NCBI RefSeq assembly: GCF_014218295.1
Contig: NZ_AP023287.1
Coordinates: 1,488,001 to 1,552,000 of the forward strand
DNA length: 64,000 nt
Direction of reading: 5' to 3'
Origin: Mycolicibacterium litorale
GTDB lineage: Bacteria > Actinomycetota > Actinomycetes > Mycobacteriales > Mycobacteriaceae
Shown piece after piece: positions 15,182 through 24,390 of the stretch; positions within the stretch are counted from its first letter, which is position 1; each line of letters begins with the position of its first letter. Position numbers and translations under genes: made by a program. The notes beneath the pieces were generated by a model, which saw only the letters and a list, made by a program, of their open reading frames with translations, had not been told where the DNA came from and made no database searches.

Positions 15182-16693
15182 TCAGCTGGTCGTGGACGCG
15201 GCCTTGCGCGGACGCCGACGGCGGCGCCGGCGACCGGCGGGGCCGGACTCGCCGCCGGAGTCGGCCTCGGTGGTGCCGTCACCGTCGGACTCCGGGGCCG
15301 CCGGCTGCTCGGCCGACGCCTCGACGTGGCCGGTGACCGGTTTGCCGGCACGGGTGCGCCGACGGTTGCGTGAGCGGTTGCGGGCCGGCTTCTCCTCACC
15401 GTCGCGCGCGGTGCGCTCGCCACGGTCGGAACGCTTGGCGTTCGCCCTCGTCTTGGGCTCGCCGACGGTACCGCCGGCGTCGGTGGGGATGTTCAGCTCC
15501 TCGTAGAGATGCGGTGAGCTGGAGTACGTCTCCGCCGGATCCGGGGTGTTGAGACCCAGCGCCTTGTCGATCAGTGTCCAGCGGGGCAGCTCGTCCCAGT
15601 CGACCAGCGTGACCGCGACGCCGGTCTTACCCGCACGCCCGGTGCGGCCGATGCGGTGCACGTAGGCCTGCTCGTCCTCGGGGATCTGGAAGTTGATGAC
15701 GTGCGTGATGTCGTCGATGTCGATACCGCGGGCCGCCACGTCGGTGGCCACCAGCACGTCGACCTCGCCGGTGCGGAAGCTCTTGAGAGCCTTCTCGCGC
15801 GCGCCCTGGCCGAGGTCACCGTGGACGGCACCGACCTTGAAGCCGCGCTCGGCGAGTTCGTCGGCGACCTTCTGCGCGGTGCGCTTGGTGCGGGTGAAGA
15901 TCATCGTCGCGCCGCGGCCCTCGGCCTGCAGGATCCGGCTGACCATCTCGACCTTGTCCAGTGCGTGCGCCCGGTAGGCGAACTGGGCGGTGGTGTCGTG
16001 TGTGGCGGCGGAATGCGGCGCCTCGGCCCGGATGTGCGTCGGCTGGTTCATGAACGTGCGGGCCAGCGTGATGATCGGATCCGGCATCGTGGCGGAGAAC
16101 AGCATCGACTGCCGGGTGTCGGGGGTCTGGCGCAGGATGCGCTCGATGTCGGGCAGGAAGCCGAGGTCGAGCATCTCGTCGGCCTCGTCGAGCACCAGCA
16201 CGGAGAGCCCGCCCAGCTGCAGGTGACCCTGCTGGGCCAGGTCGAGCAGGCGGCCGGGGGTGCCGACCACGACGTCGGCGCCGCGGCGCAGCGCCTCGAT
16301 CTGAGGCTCGTACGGGCGGCCGCCGTAGATCGAGACGACCGAGAGTTTGCGATCGCCCGCGGTCAGATATTTCGCGGCCAGCGACAGGTCGCTGTGGACC
16401 TGTAGGCACAGCTCGCGGGTGGGGACGACGACCAGGGCGCGCGGGATGCCGGTCAGCTCCCTGTCGGAGTCGGTGGTGATCCGCTGCAGCAGCGGCACGC
16501 CGAAGGCGTAGGTCTTGCCCATGCCGGTGCGGGCCTGGCCGATCAGATCGTCGCCGGCCAACGCCATGGGCAGCGTCAGTTCCTGGATGGCGAACGGATG
16601 GTGGATACCTTCCTCGGCGAGCGCGCGGACGATCTCGTCGCGTACGCCGAGGCTGGCGAATGTCATGTCAACAGGTGTTGTCAATGGGGTCAT
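15182..16693 (-). CDS. rhlE: DEAD-box RNA helicase RhlE
   Basis: 503-residue ATP-dependent RNA helicase. Visible motifs in order: Q motif (PFAIQELTLPMAL), I (ARTGMGKT), Ia (PTREL), II (DEAD), III (SAT), V (ATDVAARGID) and VI (HRIGRTGR). The C-terminal tail after about residue 410 is rich in Arg, Lys and Glu/Ser, typical of cold-shock RNA helicases that act on structured RNA and ribosomes. Matches Rv3211 in position. Motif I has Arg in place of the usual Gln (A-R-T-G). Confidence 0.93.
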   Translation of the reverse strand: MTPLTTPVDMTFASLGVRDEIVRALAEEGIHHPFAIQELTLPMALAGDDLIGQARTGMGKTYAFGVPLLQRITTDSDRELTGIPRALVVVPTRELCLQVHSDLSLAAKYLTAGDRKLSVVSIYGGRPYEPQIEALRRGADVVVGTPGRLLDLAQQGHLQLGGLSVLVLDEADEMLDLGFLPDIERILRQTPDTRQSMLFSATMPDPIITLARTFMNQPTHIRAEAPHSAATHDTTAQFAYRAHALDKVEMVSRILQAEGRGATMIFTRTKRTAQKVADELAERGFKVGAVHGDLGQGAREKALKSFRTGEVDVLVATDVAARGIDIDDITHVINFQIPEDEQAYVHRIGRTGRAGKTGVAVTLVDWDELPRWTLIDKALGLNTPDPAETYSSSPHLYEELNIPTDAGGTVGEPKTRANAKRSDRGERTARDGEEKPARNRSRNRRRTRAGKPVTGHVEASAEQPAAPESDGDGTTEADSGGESGPAGRRRRRRRPRKAASTTS

Positions 16694-16969
16694 GCGGGTG
16701 AACGTGGCCTTTCATAGTCGACCTCGTGGTCGGCCTCGTGGTTTTCCACGCGCACACGAGTCTGACGATGAAGCGGCCTCGTCGCCCGTGACGGGCGGTG
16801 CCGATCCGCTGGGCCCTGCGCTGTCGGAGGCGGGCCAACGCGTGCACGCACATTTCTTTCGGGAGCAGCCCGTGTCGTTCTGAGTCATCTGGGCCGCTGC
16901 CTGGCCCCATCATACCTTGGATGGCTTTGCCGGCGTGGATCGGCGCTCGACGGCCATTACAGTTGGGCC
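16694..16969. promoter_or_regulatory. Divergent promoter region rhlE / ferritin-like gene
   Basis: 276 bp between divergent starts. No convincing gene was found on either strand. It presumably carries the promoters for both neighbours, but no clear sigma factor boxes stand out. Confidence 0.45.
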
Positions 16970-17674
16970 ATGAATTCGACGCAGCCTGCAGCCTCGGGAG
17001 AGCAGACGGTCACTGCCGGGACGGCGGGTGTGGGGGCCGATCATCCCGGCGTCGACGAGCTGTTCGCGCTGCTCGCCTACGGTGAGGTGGCCGCGTTCTA
17101 CCGCCTGACCGAGGAAGCGCGGATGGCGCCCAACCTGCGCGGGCGGATCAACATGGCGAGCATGGCCGCCGCCGAGATGCGCCACTACGAGTTGCTGCGC
17201 GATGCCATGGAGCGGCGCGGCGTGGACGTGGTGCCGGCGATGACGAAGTACGCCTCGGCGCTGGAGAACTATCACCGGTTGACGACGCCGAGCACGTGGC
17301 TCGAAGCGCTGGTCAAGACCTACATCGGCGATGCGCTCGCCGCGGACTTCTACTCCGAGATCACCGGTGCCCTGCCCGACGAGGTGGCCGCGGTGGTGCG
17401 CGGGGTGCTGGCCGAGACCGGGCACTCGCAGTTCGTGGTCGCCGAGGTGCGTGCCGCGGTGACCGCCAGCGACCGGCAACGCCACCGGTTGGCGTTGTGG
17501 TCGCGGCGGTTGCTCGGTGAGGCCATCACCCAGGCGCAGTACGTGCTGGCCGACCACGACGAACTCGTCGACCTGGTGATGTCGGGCGGTGAGGGACTCA
17601 CGCAGATGGCCGAGTTCTTCGACCGGCTGCAGCAGACACACCAGTCCCGGATGCAGGAGCTCGGCCTGGCCTGA
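16970..17674 (+). CDS. Ferritin-like fold protein (Rv3210c-like)
   Basis: 234-residue helical protein annotated in mycobacteria as ferritin-like/MiaE-like. Candidate di-metal ligands are acidic and His residues in AAEMRHYELL (about residues 67-76) and in AETGHSQFV (about 148-156), giving the E..ExxH-type spacing. An iron-dependent hydroxylase or oxygen-reactive role is inferred from the fold only. ATG 16970 is used. It ends four bases before the convergent MmpS-like gene. Confidence 0.82.
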   Translation: MNSTQPAASGEQTVTAGTAGVGADHPGVDELFALLAYGEVAAFYRLTEEARMAPNLRGRINMASMAAAEMRHYELLRDAMERRGVDVVPAMTKYASALENYHRLTTPSTWLEALVKTYIGDALAADFYSEITGALPDEVAAVVRGVLAETGHSQFVVAEVRAAVTASDRQRHRLALWSRRLLGEAITQAQYVLADHDELVDLVMSGGEGLTQMAEFFDRLQQTHQSRMQELGLA

Positions 17675-17678
17675 GCGG

Positions 17679-18608
17679 CTACTGCGTGCAGGTGGCGATC
17701 AGCGAGTTGTTGTTCTGCGCCACCAGCGCCGTGCCCGCGGCATCGGTGATCGCGCAGTTGAGCTGGCTGTTGACGCTCGTCGCGGTGACCGACTTCAGCT
17801 CGACACCGGGATCGAGCACCACGGTTTTCGACCACGGCAGCGCCACGTTGACCTCGGTCTGCAGGGCGCCCTGCTGGTCGGTGTAGATGACCGTCACCAG
17901 ATCGATGAGCGGACGGTTGCCCGTGACCGTGTAGGTGATCGTGCGCGGATCGGCCGCGGGCGGCGGCGCGGCGGCCGCACTGGGCACCGGCGCCGGCGCG
18001 GCGCTCTCTGTGGGCGTCGGCGGCGGGGTCGGCGTCACGGTGGTCACGGTTTCGGGTGCCAGCGACGCGGCCGGGGGCGGCAGCGGCGCCGCCGTGTCGT
18101 GCGGGGCCGCCGCGGTGGCCGGTGGCCGGCTCTGCGCCGGGGGCGCCACCGTCGCCGACACCGAACCGCTGTCACCGCCGCCGAGGATGACCACCGTGCA
18201 GATCACCGCGACGAGCAGGATGGCGCCGGCCGCTCCGGCGATCCACTTCCAGCGGCTGTCGATGGCGGTGACGTACGCCTCGTAATCCTCGTAATCCTCG
18301 GCGTCGTAATCCTCGGCGACGTCGGGTTCGTCGTGGGCCGCGAGGTCCCGCTGGTAGTCGCCGTAGCCCCGGTGACCGGTGTAGCCGGAGTACTCGCCGT
18401 AGCCGGAGTACCCGCCGTAGCCGGCGTGATCGCGACGGCCGCGATAGGTGTCCTCGCCGAGGGCGGCGTCGGCGTACTGGCGATAGCCGGGGTGGTCGGC
18501 GCCGGAGTATTCGTAGCCCGGCGCCTCGCGGTGGCCCGGGTGGTCGGCCTGCGGGCGGTCCAGACGTTCGGTGCGCGTCGACGAATACGGCGAATAATGC
18601 CTGCTCAT
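17679..18608 (-). CDS. MmpS-like membrane protein with Tyr/Gly-rich N-terminus
   Basis: 309-residue protein. The first 110 residues are a Tyr/Gly/Asp-rich tail with short repeats of the type GYxGY (GYGGYSGYGEYSGYTGHRGY). One transmembrane helix follows (about residues 123-142, IAGAAGAILLVAVICTVVIL), then a Pro/Thr/Ala-rich linker and a C-terminal MmpS-type beta domain ending NNNSLIATCTQ, with two cysteines. MmpS proteins assist MmpL lipid transporters, but there is no mmpL beside it. ATG 18608 is chosen because the longer in-frame start lacks family support. Confidence 0.78.
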   Translation of the reverse strand: MSRHYSPYSSTRTERLDRPQADHPGHREAPGYEYSGADHPGYRQYADAALGEDTYRGRRDHAGYGGYSGYGEYSGYTGHRGYGDYQRDLAAHDEPDVAEDYDAEDYEDYEAYVTAIDSRWKWIAGAAGAILLVAVICTVVILGGGDSGSVSATVAPPAQSRPPATAAAPHDTAAPLPPPAASLAPETVTTVTPTPPPTPTESAAPAPVPSAAAAPPPAADPRTITYTVTGNRPLIDLVTVIYTDQQGALQTEVNVALPWSKTVVLDPGVELKSVTATSVNSQLNCAITDAAGTALVAQNNNSLIATCTQ

Positions 18609-18846
18609 GATGGCTTTCCGGTAGCTTGCAGCGACTCTGGCTCCGATGCTAGCGGGGCAGAAGTGACAGATGAGGTCAGCGAGCACCCGATTCGGTCACG
18701 GTCCGGCCTCGGTTCGGTCGACGTCCGTGACCCGCGAACTTGGCTTCGCGCAGCGCGTAATCACCAGCGCGGCGCGGCGCGGAGGGCGTCCACTAGCCTT
18801 TCAGTGAACGACAGCAGTCAGCGACGTACGACGGAAAGGTTCAGGC

Positions 18847-19921
<1,075 letters not shown>

Positions 19922-19939
19922 CTATGCCATCCTGTTTTC

Positions 19940-21016
19940 GTGACCTACGACTCCCGTGCGCGTGGAGGACACATGGGTCCAGAGCGTCGGCCGGACGGTC
20001 GGGTCCCGGCGGTGCGCACCGACTGGCAGGATCCGCGACGCGCCCAGCGCGATCCGCTGCGCGCTCAGCGCGACCCGCTGGCGGAGGACAGCGGACGCGT
20101 CCGCTCCAACCGTGACGAGCGCAGGCAGTGGCGCAAGCAGACCTGGATCGGCCGGTTCGTCTCGACGTACGGCTGGCGGGCTTACGCCCTTCCGGTGCTC
20201 GCCGTGCTCACCGTCGTCGTCATCTACCAGACCGTCACCGGGACCAGCGCGCCCGAGCAGGTCGCCGACGAAGAAGGCCCGGTCCAGGGGCCTCCCACGA
20301 TCGGGGTGCCCAGCACCGCGATCGTCGGGGCGCCGCCGCGAGGGCTCACGCAGTTCGACGCCAACCTGCCGACCGGCATCCTGCCCGCCGGCGGCGCCTT
20401 CACCGAGGCCGGCGCCAAGACGTGGCACATCGTCCCCGGCACCACACCGCAGGTGGGGCAGGGCACCACGAAGAACTTCACCTACACCGTCGAGGTGGAG
20501 GACGGCCTCGACACCACGGGGTTCGGCGGGGACGAGGGTTTCGCCCGCATGGTCGACGAAACGCTGGCCAACCCGAAGAGCTGGACCCACAACCCGCAGT
20601 TCGCGTTCACCCGCATCGACGCCGGCGTGCCCGACTTCCGGGTGTCGCTGACCTCACCGCTGACCATCCGGGAGGGCTGCGGCTACGACATCCCGCTCGA
20701 GGCGTCGTGCTACAACCCCGCCTATCTCGGCGACCAGGCGAGGGTGTTCATCAACGAGGCGCGCTGGGTGCGGGGCGCCGTGCCGTTCCAGGGGGACATC
20801 GGCTCCTATCGGCAGTACCTGATCAACCACGAGGTCGGGCACGCCATCGGCTACCAGCGCCACGAATCGTGCCTGGAGAACGGCGCACTCGCGCCGATCA
20901 TGATGCAGCAGACGTTCTCCACCGCCAACGACGACGCGGCGCGCTTCGACCCCGAGACCGTGCGGGCCGACGGGTTGACGTGCCGCTTCAATCCCTGGCC
21001 GTATCCGATCGCCTGA
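19940..21016 (+). CDS. DUF3152 membrane-anchored zincin-like protein
   Basis: 358-residue protein (Rv3207c-like). Basic cytoplasmic N-terminus, one transmembrane segment (about residues 77-97, AYALPVLAVLTVVVIYQTV), then an extracytoplasmic DUF3152 domain. That domain carries NHEVGHAIGYQRHESC (about residue 296), an HExxHxxGxxRH pattern like the metzincin zinc site. A zinc protease function at the envelope is plausible but not shown. GTG 19940 is chosen because homologues begin with T-Y-D-S; the first copy of DPLRAQR is repeated twice near the N-terminus (RAQRDPLRAQRDPLAE). Confidence 0.82.
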   Translation: MTYDSRARGGHMGPERRPDGRVPAVRTDWQDPRRAQRDPLRAQRDPLAEDSGRVRSNRDERRQWRKQTWIGRFVSTYGWRAYALPVLAVLTVVVIYQTVTGTSAPEQVADEEGPVQGPPTIGVPSTAIVGAPPRGLTQFDANLPTGILPAGGAFTEAGAKTWHIVPGTTPQVGQGTTKNFTYTVEVEDGLDTTGFGGDEGFARMVDETLANPKSWTHNPQFAFTRIDAGVPDFRVSLTSPLTIREGCGYDIPLEASCYNPAYLGDQARVFINEARWVRGAVPFQGDIGSYRQYLINHEVGHAIGYQRHESCLENGALAPIMMQQTFSTANDDAARFDPETVRADGLTCRFNPWPYPIA

Positions 21017-21116
21017 CGGGGAAGCCTGCGGACCTCTGCGGTGTTGTGTGGGGTGCCTATTGTGAAGGTGACTCGACCGCCGTGGTCGACGCACCGCAAT
21101 TTTTGAGGAGATACCG

Positions 21117-22301
21117 GTGTCCGGGAATGTGGGATTGCCTCCGTTGGTGGAGCCGGCGGGCGAACTGACGCGCGAAGAGGTCGCACGCTACAGCCGTCAC
21201 CTGATCATCCCCGACCTCGGTGTGGACGGGCAGAAGCGGCTCAAGAACGCCAGGGTGCTCGTCATCGGCGCCGGCGGGCTGGGTTCGCCGACGCTGCTGT
21301 ACCTGGCCGCAGCGGGCGTGGGCACCATCGGCATCGTCGAATTCGACGTCGTCGACGAGTCCAACCTGCAGCGGCAGATCATCCACGGCCAGTCCGACAT
21401 CGGTCGGTCCAAGGCGCAGAGCGCGCGCGACTCGATCCTCGAGATCAACCCGCTGGTCGAGGTGCGGCTGCACGAGATGCGGCTGGAACCCGACAACGCC
21501 GTCGACCTGTTCGCCCAGTACGACCTGATCCTCGACGGCACCGACAACTTCGCCACCCGCTATCTGGTCAACGACGCCGCCGTCCTCGCCGGCAAGCCCT
21601 ACGTGTGGGGTTCGATCTACCGGTTCGAAGGCCAGGTGTCGGTGTTCTGGGAGGACGCGCCGGACGGTCTCGGACTGAACTACCGCGACCTCTATCCCGA
21701 ACCGCCGCCTCCGGGCATGGTCCCGTCCTGCGCCGAGGGCGGTGTGCTGGGCATCCTGTGCGCGTCCATCGCGTCGGTGATGGGCACCGAGGCGATCAAG
21801 CTGATCACCGGGATCGGCGAACCGCTGCTGGGCCGGCTCATGGTCTACGACGCCCTGGACATGACGTACCGCACCATCAAGATCCGCAAGGATCCGTCGA
21901 CGCCGAAGATCACCGAGCTGATCGACTACGAGGAGTTCTGCGGCGTGGTCTCCGAGGCCGCGGCCGAGGCCGCCGCGGACTCCACCGTCACGCCCCGCGA
22001 ACTCCGTGAGCTGATCGATGCGGGCAAACCGGTGGCGCTGATCGACGTGCGCGAGCCCGTCGAGTGGGACATCAACCACATCCAGGGTGCCGAGCTCATT
22101 CCGAAGTCGGCCATCGAGGCCGGCGACGGGCTGGCGAAGCTGCCGCACGACCGAATCCCGGTGCTGTACTGCAAGACCGGTGTTCGCTCGGCGGAGGCGC
22201 TCGCCGCGGTGAAGAGGGCCGGGTTCTCCGACGCGATGCACCTGCAGGGCGGCATCGTCGCGTGGGCCAGGCAACTCGAGCCCGACATGGTGATGTACTG
22301 A
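21117..22301 (+). CDS. moeZ: Adenylyltransferase/sulfurtransferase MoeZ
   Basis: 394-residue ThiF/MoeB-type E1 enzyme fused to a C-terminal rhodanese domain. The ATP-binding motif is VIGAGGLGSPTLLYLAAAGV (about residues 44-63), with DESNLQRQ following. The rhodanese loop is YCKTGVRS with the persulfide Cys at about 352. It activates the C-terminal Gly-Gly of small sulfur carriers (MoaD, CysO, ThiS type) and loads sulfur for molybdopterin, cysteine and thioamide routes. Matches Rv3206c. GTG 21117 follows the ribosome-binding site GAGGAG. Confidence 0.92.
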   Translation: MSGNVGLPPLVEPAGELTREEVARYSRHLIIPDLGVDGQKRLKNARVLVIGAGGLGSPTLLYLAAAGVGTIGIVEFDVVDESNLQRQIIHGQSDIGRSKAQSARDSILEINPLVEVRLHEMRLEPDNAVDLFAQYDLILDGTDNFATRYLVNDAAVLAGKPYVWGSIYRFEGQVSVFWEDAPDGLGLNYRDLYPEPPPPGMVPSCAEGGVLGILCASIASVMGTEAIKLITGIGEPLLGRLMVYDALDMTYRTIKIRKDPSTPKITELIDYEEFCGVVSEAAAEAAADSTVTPRELRELIDAGKPVALIDVREPVEWDINHIQGAELIPKSAIEAGDGLAKLPHDRIPVLYCKTGVRSAEALAAVKRAGFSDAMHLQGGIVAWARQLEPDMVMY

Positions 22302-22389
22302 TCGGCGTTTGATCTCAGCCCGGAAACGGCTCGGCGACACAGCAGGTCAGCGCGTCAATTGTCGGCACTGTCACCGGTAATCTGACGCT

Positions 22390-23244
22390 GTGAGCACCGA
22401 GCGCCCGCCCGACCATGTCCTGGCCGCGTTCGGTCTGATCGGCGTGCGCCCGGTCCCGCTCGGTTCGAGTTGGGAAGGCGGCTGGCGCTGCGGCGAAGTC
22501 GTGCTGTCGATGATTGCCGACCACGCGCGGGCGGCATGGTCGGCGAAGGTGCGCGAGACCCTGTTCGTCGACGGCGTCCGGCTGGCGCGGCCCGTACGCT
22601 CCACCGACGGGCGCTACGTGGTCGCCGGGTGGCGGGCCGACACCTTCGTCGCCGGCACGCCGGAACCGCGGCACGACGAGGTGGTGTCGGCTGCGGTCCG
22701 GCTGCACGAGGCCACCGCGAAGCTCGAGCGTCCGCGATTCCTCACCCAGCCGCCCGTCGCGCCGTGGGCCGACGTCGACGTGTTCATCGCGGCCGACCGT
22801 GCGGCGTGGGAGGAGCGTCCACTGCACTCGCTGCCGCCGGGCGCGCGGGTGGCGCCGGGATCGTCGGACGGTCAGCGCTCGATCGAGCTGATCAATCAGC
22901 TCGCCACGCTGCGCCGGGTCACCAAGAGCCCGAGCCAGCTGGTGCACGGTGACCTCTACGGCACGGTGCTGTTCGCCGGCGCGGCGGCCCCCGGGATCAC
23001 CGACATCACGCCCTACTGGCGGCCGGCCTCCTGGGCGGCGGGCGTGGTGGTGGTCGACGCGTTGTCGTGGGGTGAGGCCGACGACGGGCTGATCGAGCGG
23101 TGGGCCTCGCTGCCGGAGTGGCCTCAGATGTTGTTGCGCGCGTTGATGTTCCGGCTGGCCGTCCATGCGCTGCACCCACGGTCGACGGCGGCGGCGTTCC
23201 CCGGTCTGGCCCGCACCGCGGCGCTCGTGCGGTTGGTGCTCTAG
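22390..23244 (+). CDS. TIGR02569-type conserved protein (Rv3205c-like)
   Basis: 284-residue actinobacterial protein that looks like an aminoglycoside-phosphotransferase/kinase-like fold: LVHGDLYGTVLF (about residues 183-194) resembles the Brenner HGDLHxxN motif with the Asn replaced, and GITDITPYWRPASW resembles the DFG region. No small-molecule substrate is known. GTG 22390. Matches Rv3205c by position and is co-oriented with moeZ. Confidence 0.8.
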   Translation: MSTERPPDHVLAAFGLIGVRPVPLGSSWEGGWRCGEVVLSMIADHARAAWSAKVRETLFVDGVRLARPVRSTDGRYVVAGWRADTFVAGTPEPRHDEVVSAAVRLHEATAKLERPRFLTQPPVAPWADVDVFIAADRAAWEERPLHSLPPGARVAPGSSDGQRSIELINQLATLRRVTKSPSQLVHGDLYGTVLFAGAAAPGITDITPYWRPASWAAGVVVVDALSWGEADDGLIERWASLPEWPQMLLRALMFRLAVHALHPRSTAAAFPGLARTAALVRLVL

Positions 23245-23245
23245 G

Positions 23246-23542
23246 TCAGAAGGTGTGCCGCAGCTCGCGCAGCGGCACCCGGCCGTCGGTGGCCGACACC
23301 CCTTCGGCGCGCAGCAGTTCCAGTTGGCGGCTCGCAAGATGCGGGGCGGGCCGGCCGGATGCGCTGATCACCCGGTGCCAGGGCAGATCCGACGAGTCGG
23401 TGCGCATGATCCAGCCGACGATGCGCGGACTCGACAGCTCGGCGGCTTCGGCGATGTCGCCGTAGGTCGCGACCCGGCCAGGCGGTATCCGCGCCACCAG
23501 GGCGCGCACGGTCTCCACCTGTGCGTCGGTTACGGCCGCCAC
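23246..23542 (-). CDS. Alkyltransferase-like protein (MGMT family, no catalytic Cys)
   Basis: 98-residue protein with the MGMT DNA-binding fold: IPPGRVATYGDIAEAAEL, then the active-site motif as PWHRVI. In true O6-alkylguanine transferases this is PCHR; here Trp replaces the reactive Cys. This is the mark of alkyltransferase-like (ATL) proteins, which flip and flag O6-alkylguanine for nucleotide excision repair. GTG 23542 lies two bases after the lipV-like stop, so the two are cotranscribed. Corresponds to Rv3204. Confidence 0.88.
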   Translation of the reverse strand: MAAVTDAQVETVRALVARIPPGRVATYGDIAEAAELSSPRIVGWIMRTDSSDLPWHRVISASGRPAPHLASRQLELLRAEGVSATDGRVPLRELRHTF

Positions 23543-23544
23543 GG

Positions 23545-24384
23545 TCAGCGCCGTTCGAGGTGCTCGCGGATGACGGCGGCCGTCTCGGCCGGTTTCGCCT
23601 GTCCCACCATGTGGTCGCAATCCCATTGCAGCACTGTCAGATCCGAGCCGAGCGCGGCATCGAGCCCCGCGATCAGCTCGTCGGTGGCGTACGGCGGGTC
23701 GGTGCGGGTGGCCCGGATCAGTGTCGTGCGCGTCCCGTCCCGGGGAAGCGTGACCGGCCGGGCCAGCTCGCTCCAATACGACATCATCGCCGGCACGCTG
23801 ATCCGCCATCCGCTGCGGCCGTTCGGCAGCGTGACCAGGTGTTCGTCGAGTTCGCGGTCCACTTCGGCCGGATCCACCTCACCCCAGGAGCCCGAGACCT
23901 TCTCCGCCCGCGCCTCGTCGCGGTCGGTGTAGTCGGGGGAGGCCAACATCTCGTCGGCGATCTCCCGCATCCACTCCCCGTCGAGGCCGACCGCCGGGTC
24001 GAGCAGCACCAGCGACGACACCAGGTCCGGCCGCGCGGCCGCCAGCGCCAGTGCGACGGCGCCGCCGAAGGAGTGGCCCGCCACCACGACCGGCCCGCCG
24101 CCGTCGGCGTCGAGGAGCGCGGCGAGCGCCTCGGTGTTGGCGTCGATCGTCCACGGCGCCGCCCACGTCGATCTGCCGTGGCCGATCAAGTCCGGTGCCG
24201 CCACGGAGAACTCGGGCAGGTACCGGTCCGCCAGCGTCTGCCAGCGCCGGCCGTGCCCGGTCAACCCGTGCACGGCCAGCAGTTGCGCCGGGGCGGAGGG
24301 ACCGTAGCGGTGCACATGCAGGCTCACGTCGACGATGGTGCCAGCAGTCACCGACGTCGGCTTGTCGGACCCCCGTGGTGTCAT
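23545..24384 (-). CDS. lipV: Alpha/beta hydrolase LipV-like
   Basis: 279-residue alpha/beta hydrolase. HGxTGHGRRW supplies the oxyanion region, GHSFGG (about residues 101-106) the nucleophile, and the late CDHMVGQAKP the catalytic His. Corresponds by position to the lipase LipV (Rv3203), which is shorter. The ATG at 24384 is used; a later in-frame GTG near VSLHVHRYG would give a length closer to the relative, so the N-terminal 20 or so residues are uncertain. Divergent from adnA with a 6-bp gap. Confidence 0.82.
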   Translation of the reverse strand: MTPRGSDKPTSVTAGTIVDVSLHVHRYGPSAPAQLLAVHGLTGHGRRWQTLADRYLPEFSVAAPDLIGHGRSTWAAPWTIDANTEALAALLDADGGGPVVVAGHSFGGAVALALAAARPDLVSSLVLLDPAVGLDGEWMREIADEMLASPDYTDRDEARAEKVSGSWGEVDPAEVDRELDEHLVTLPNGRSGWRISVPAMMSYWSELARPVTLPRDGTRTTLIRATRTDPPYATDELIAGLDAALGSDLTVLQWDCDHMVGQAKPAETAAVIREHLERR

Positions 24385-24390
24385 GCCCTC

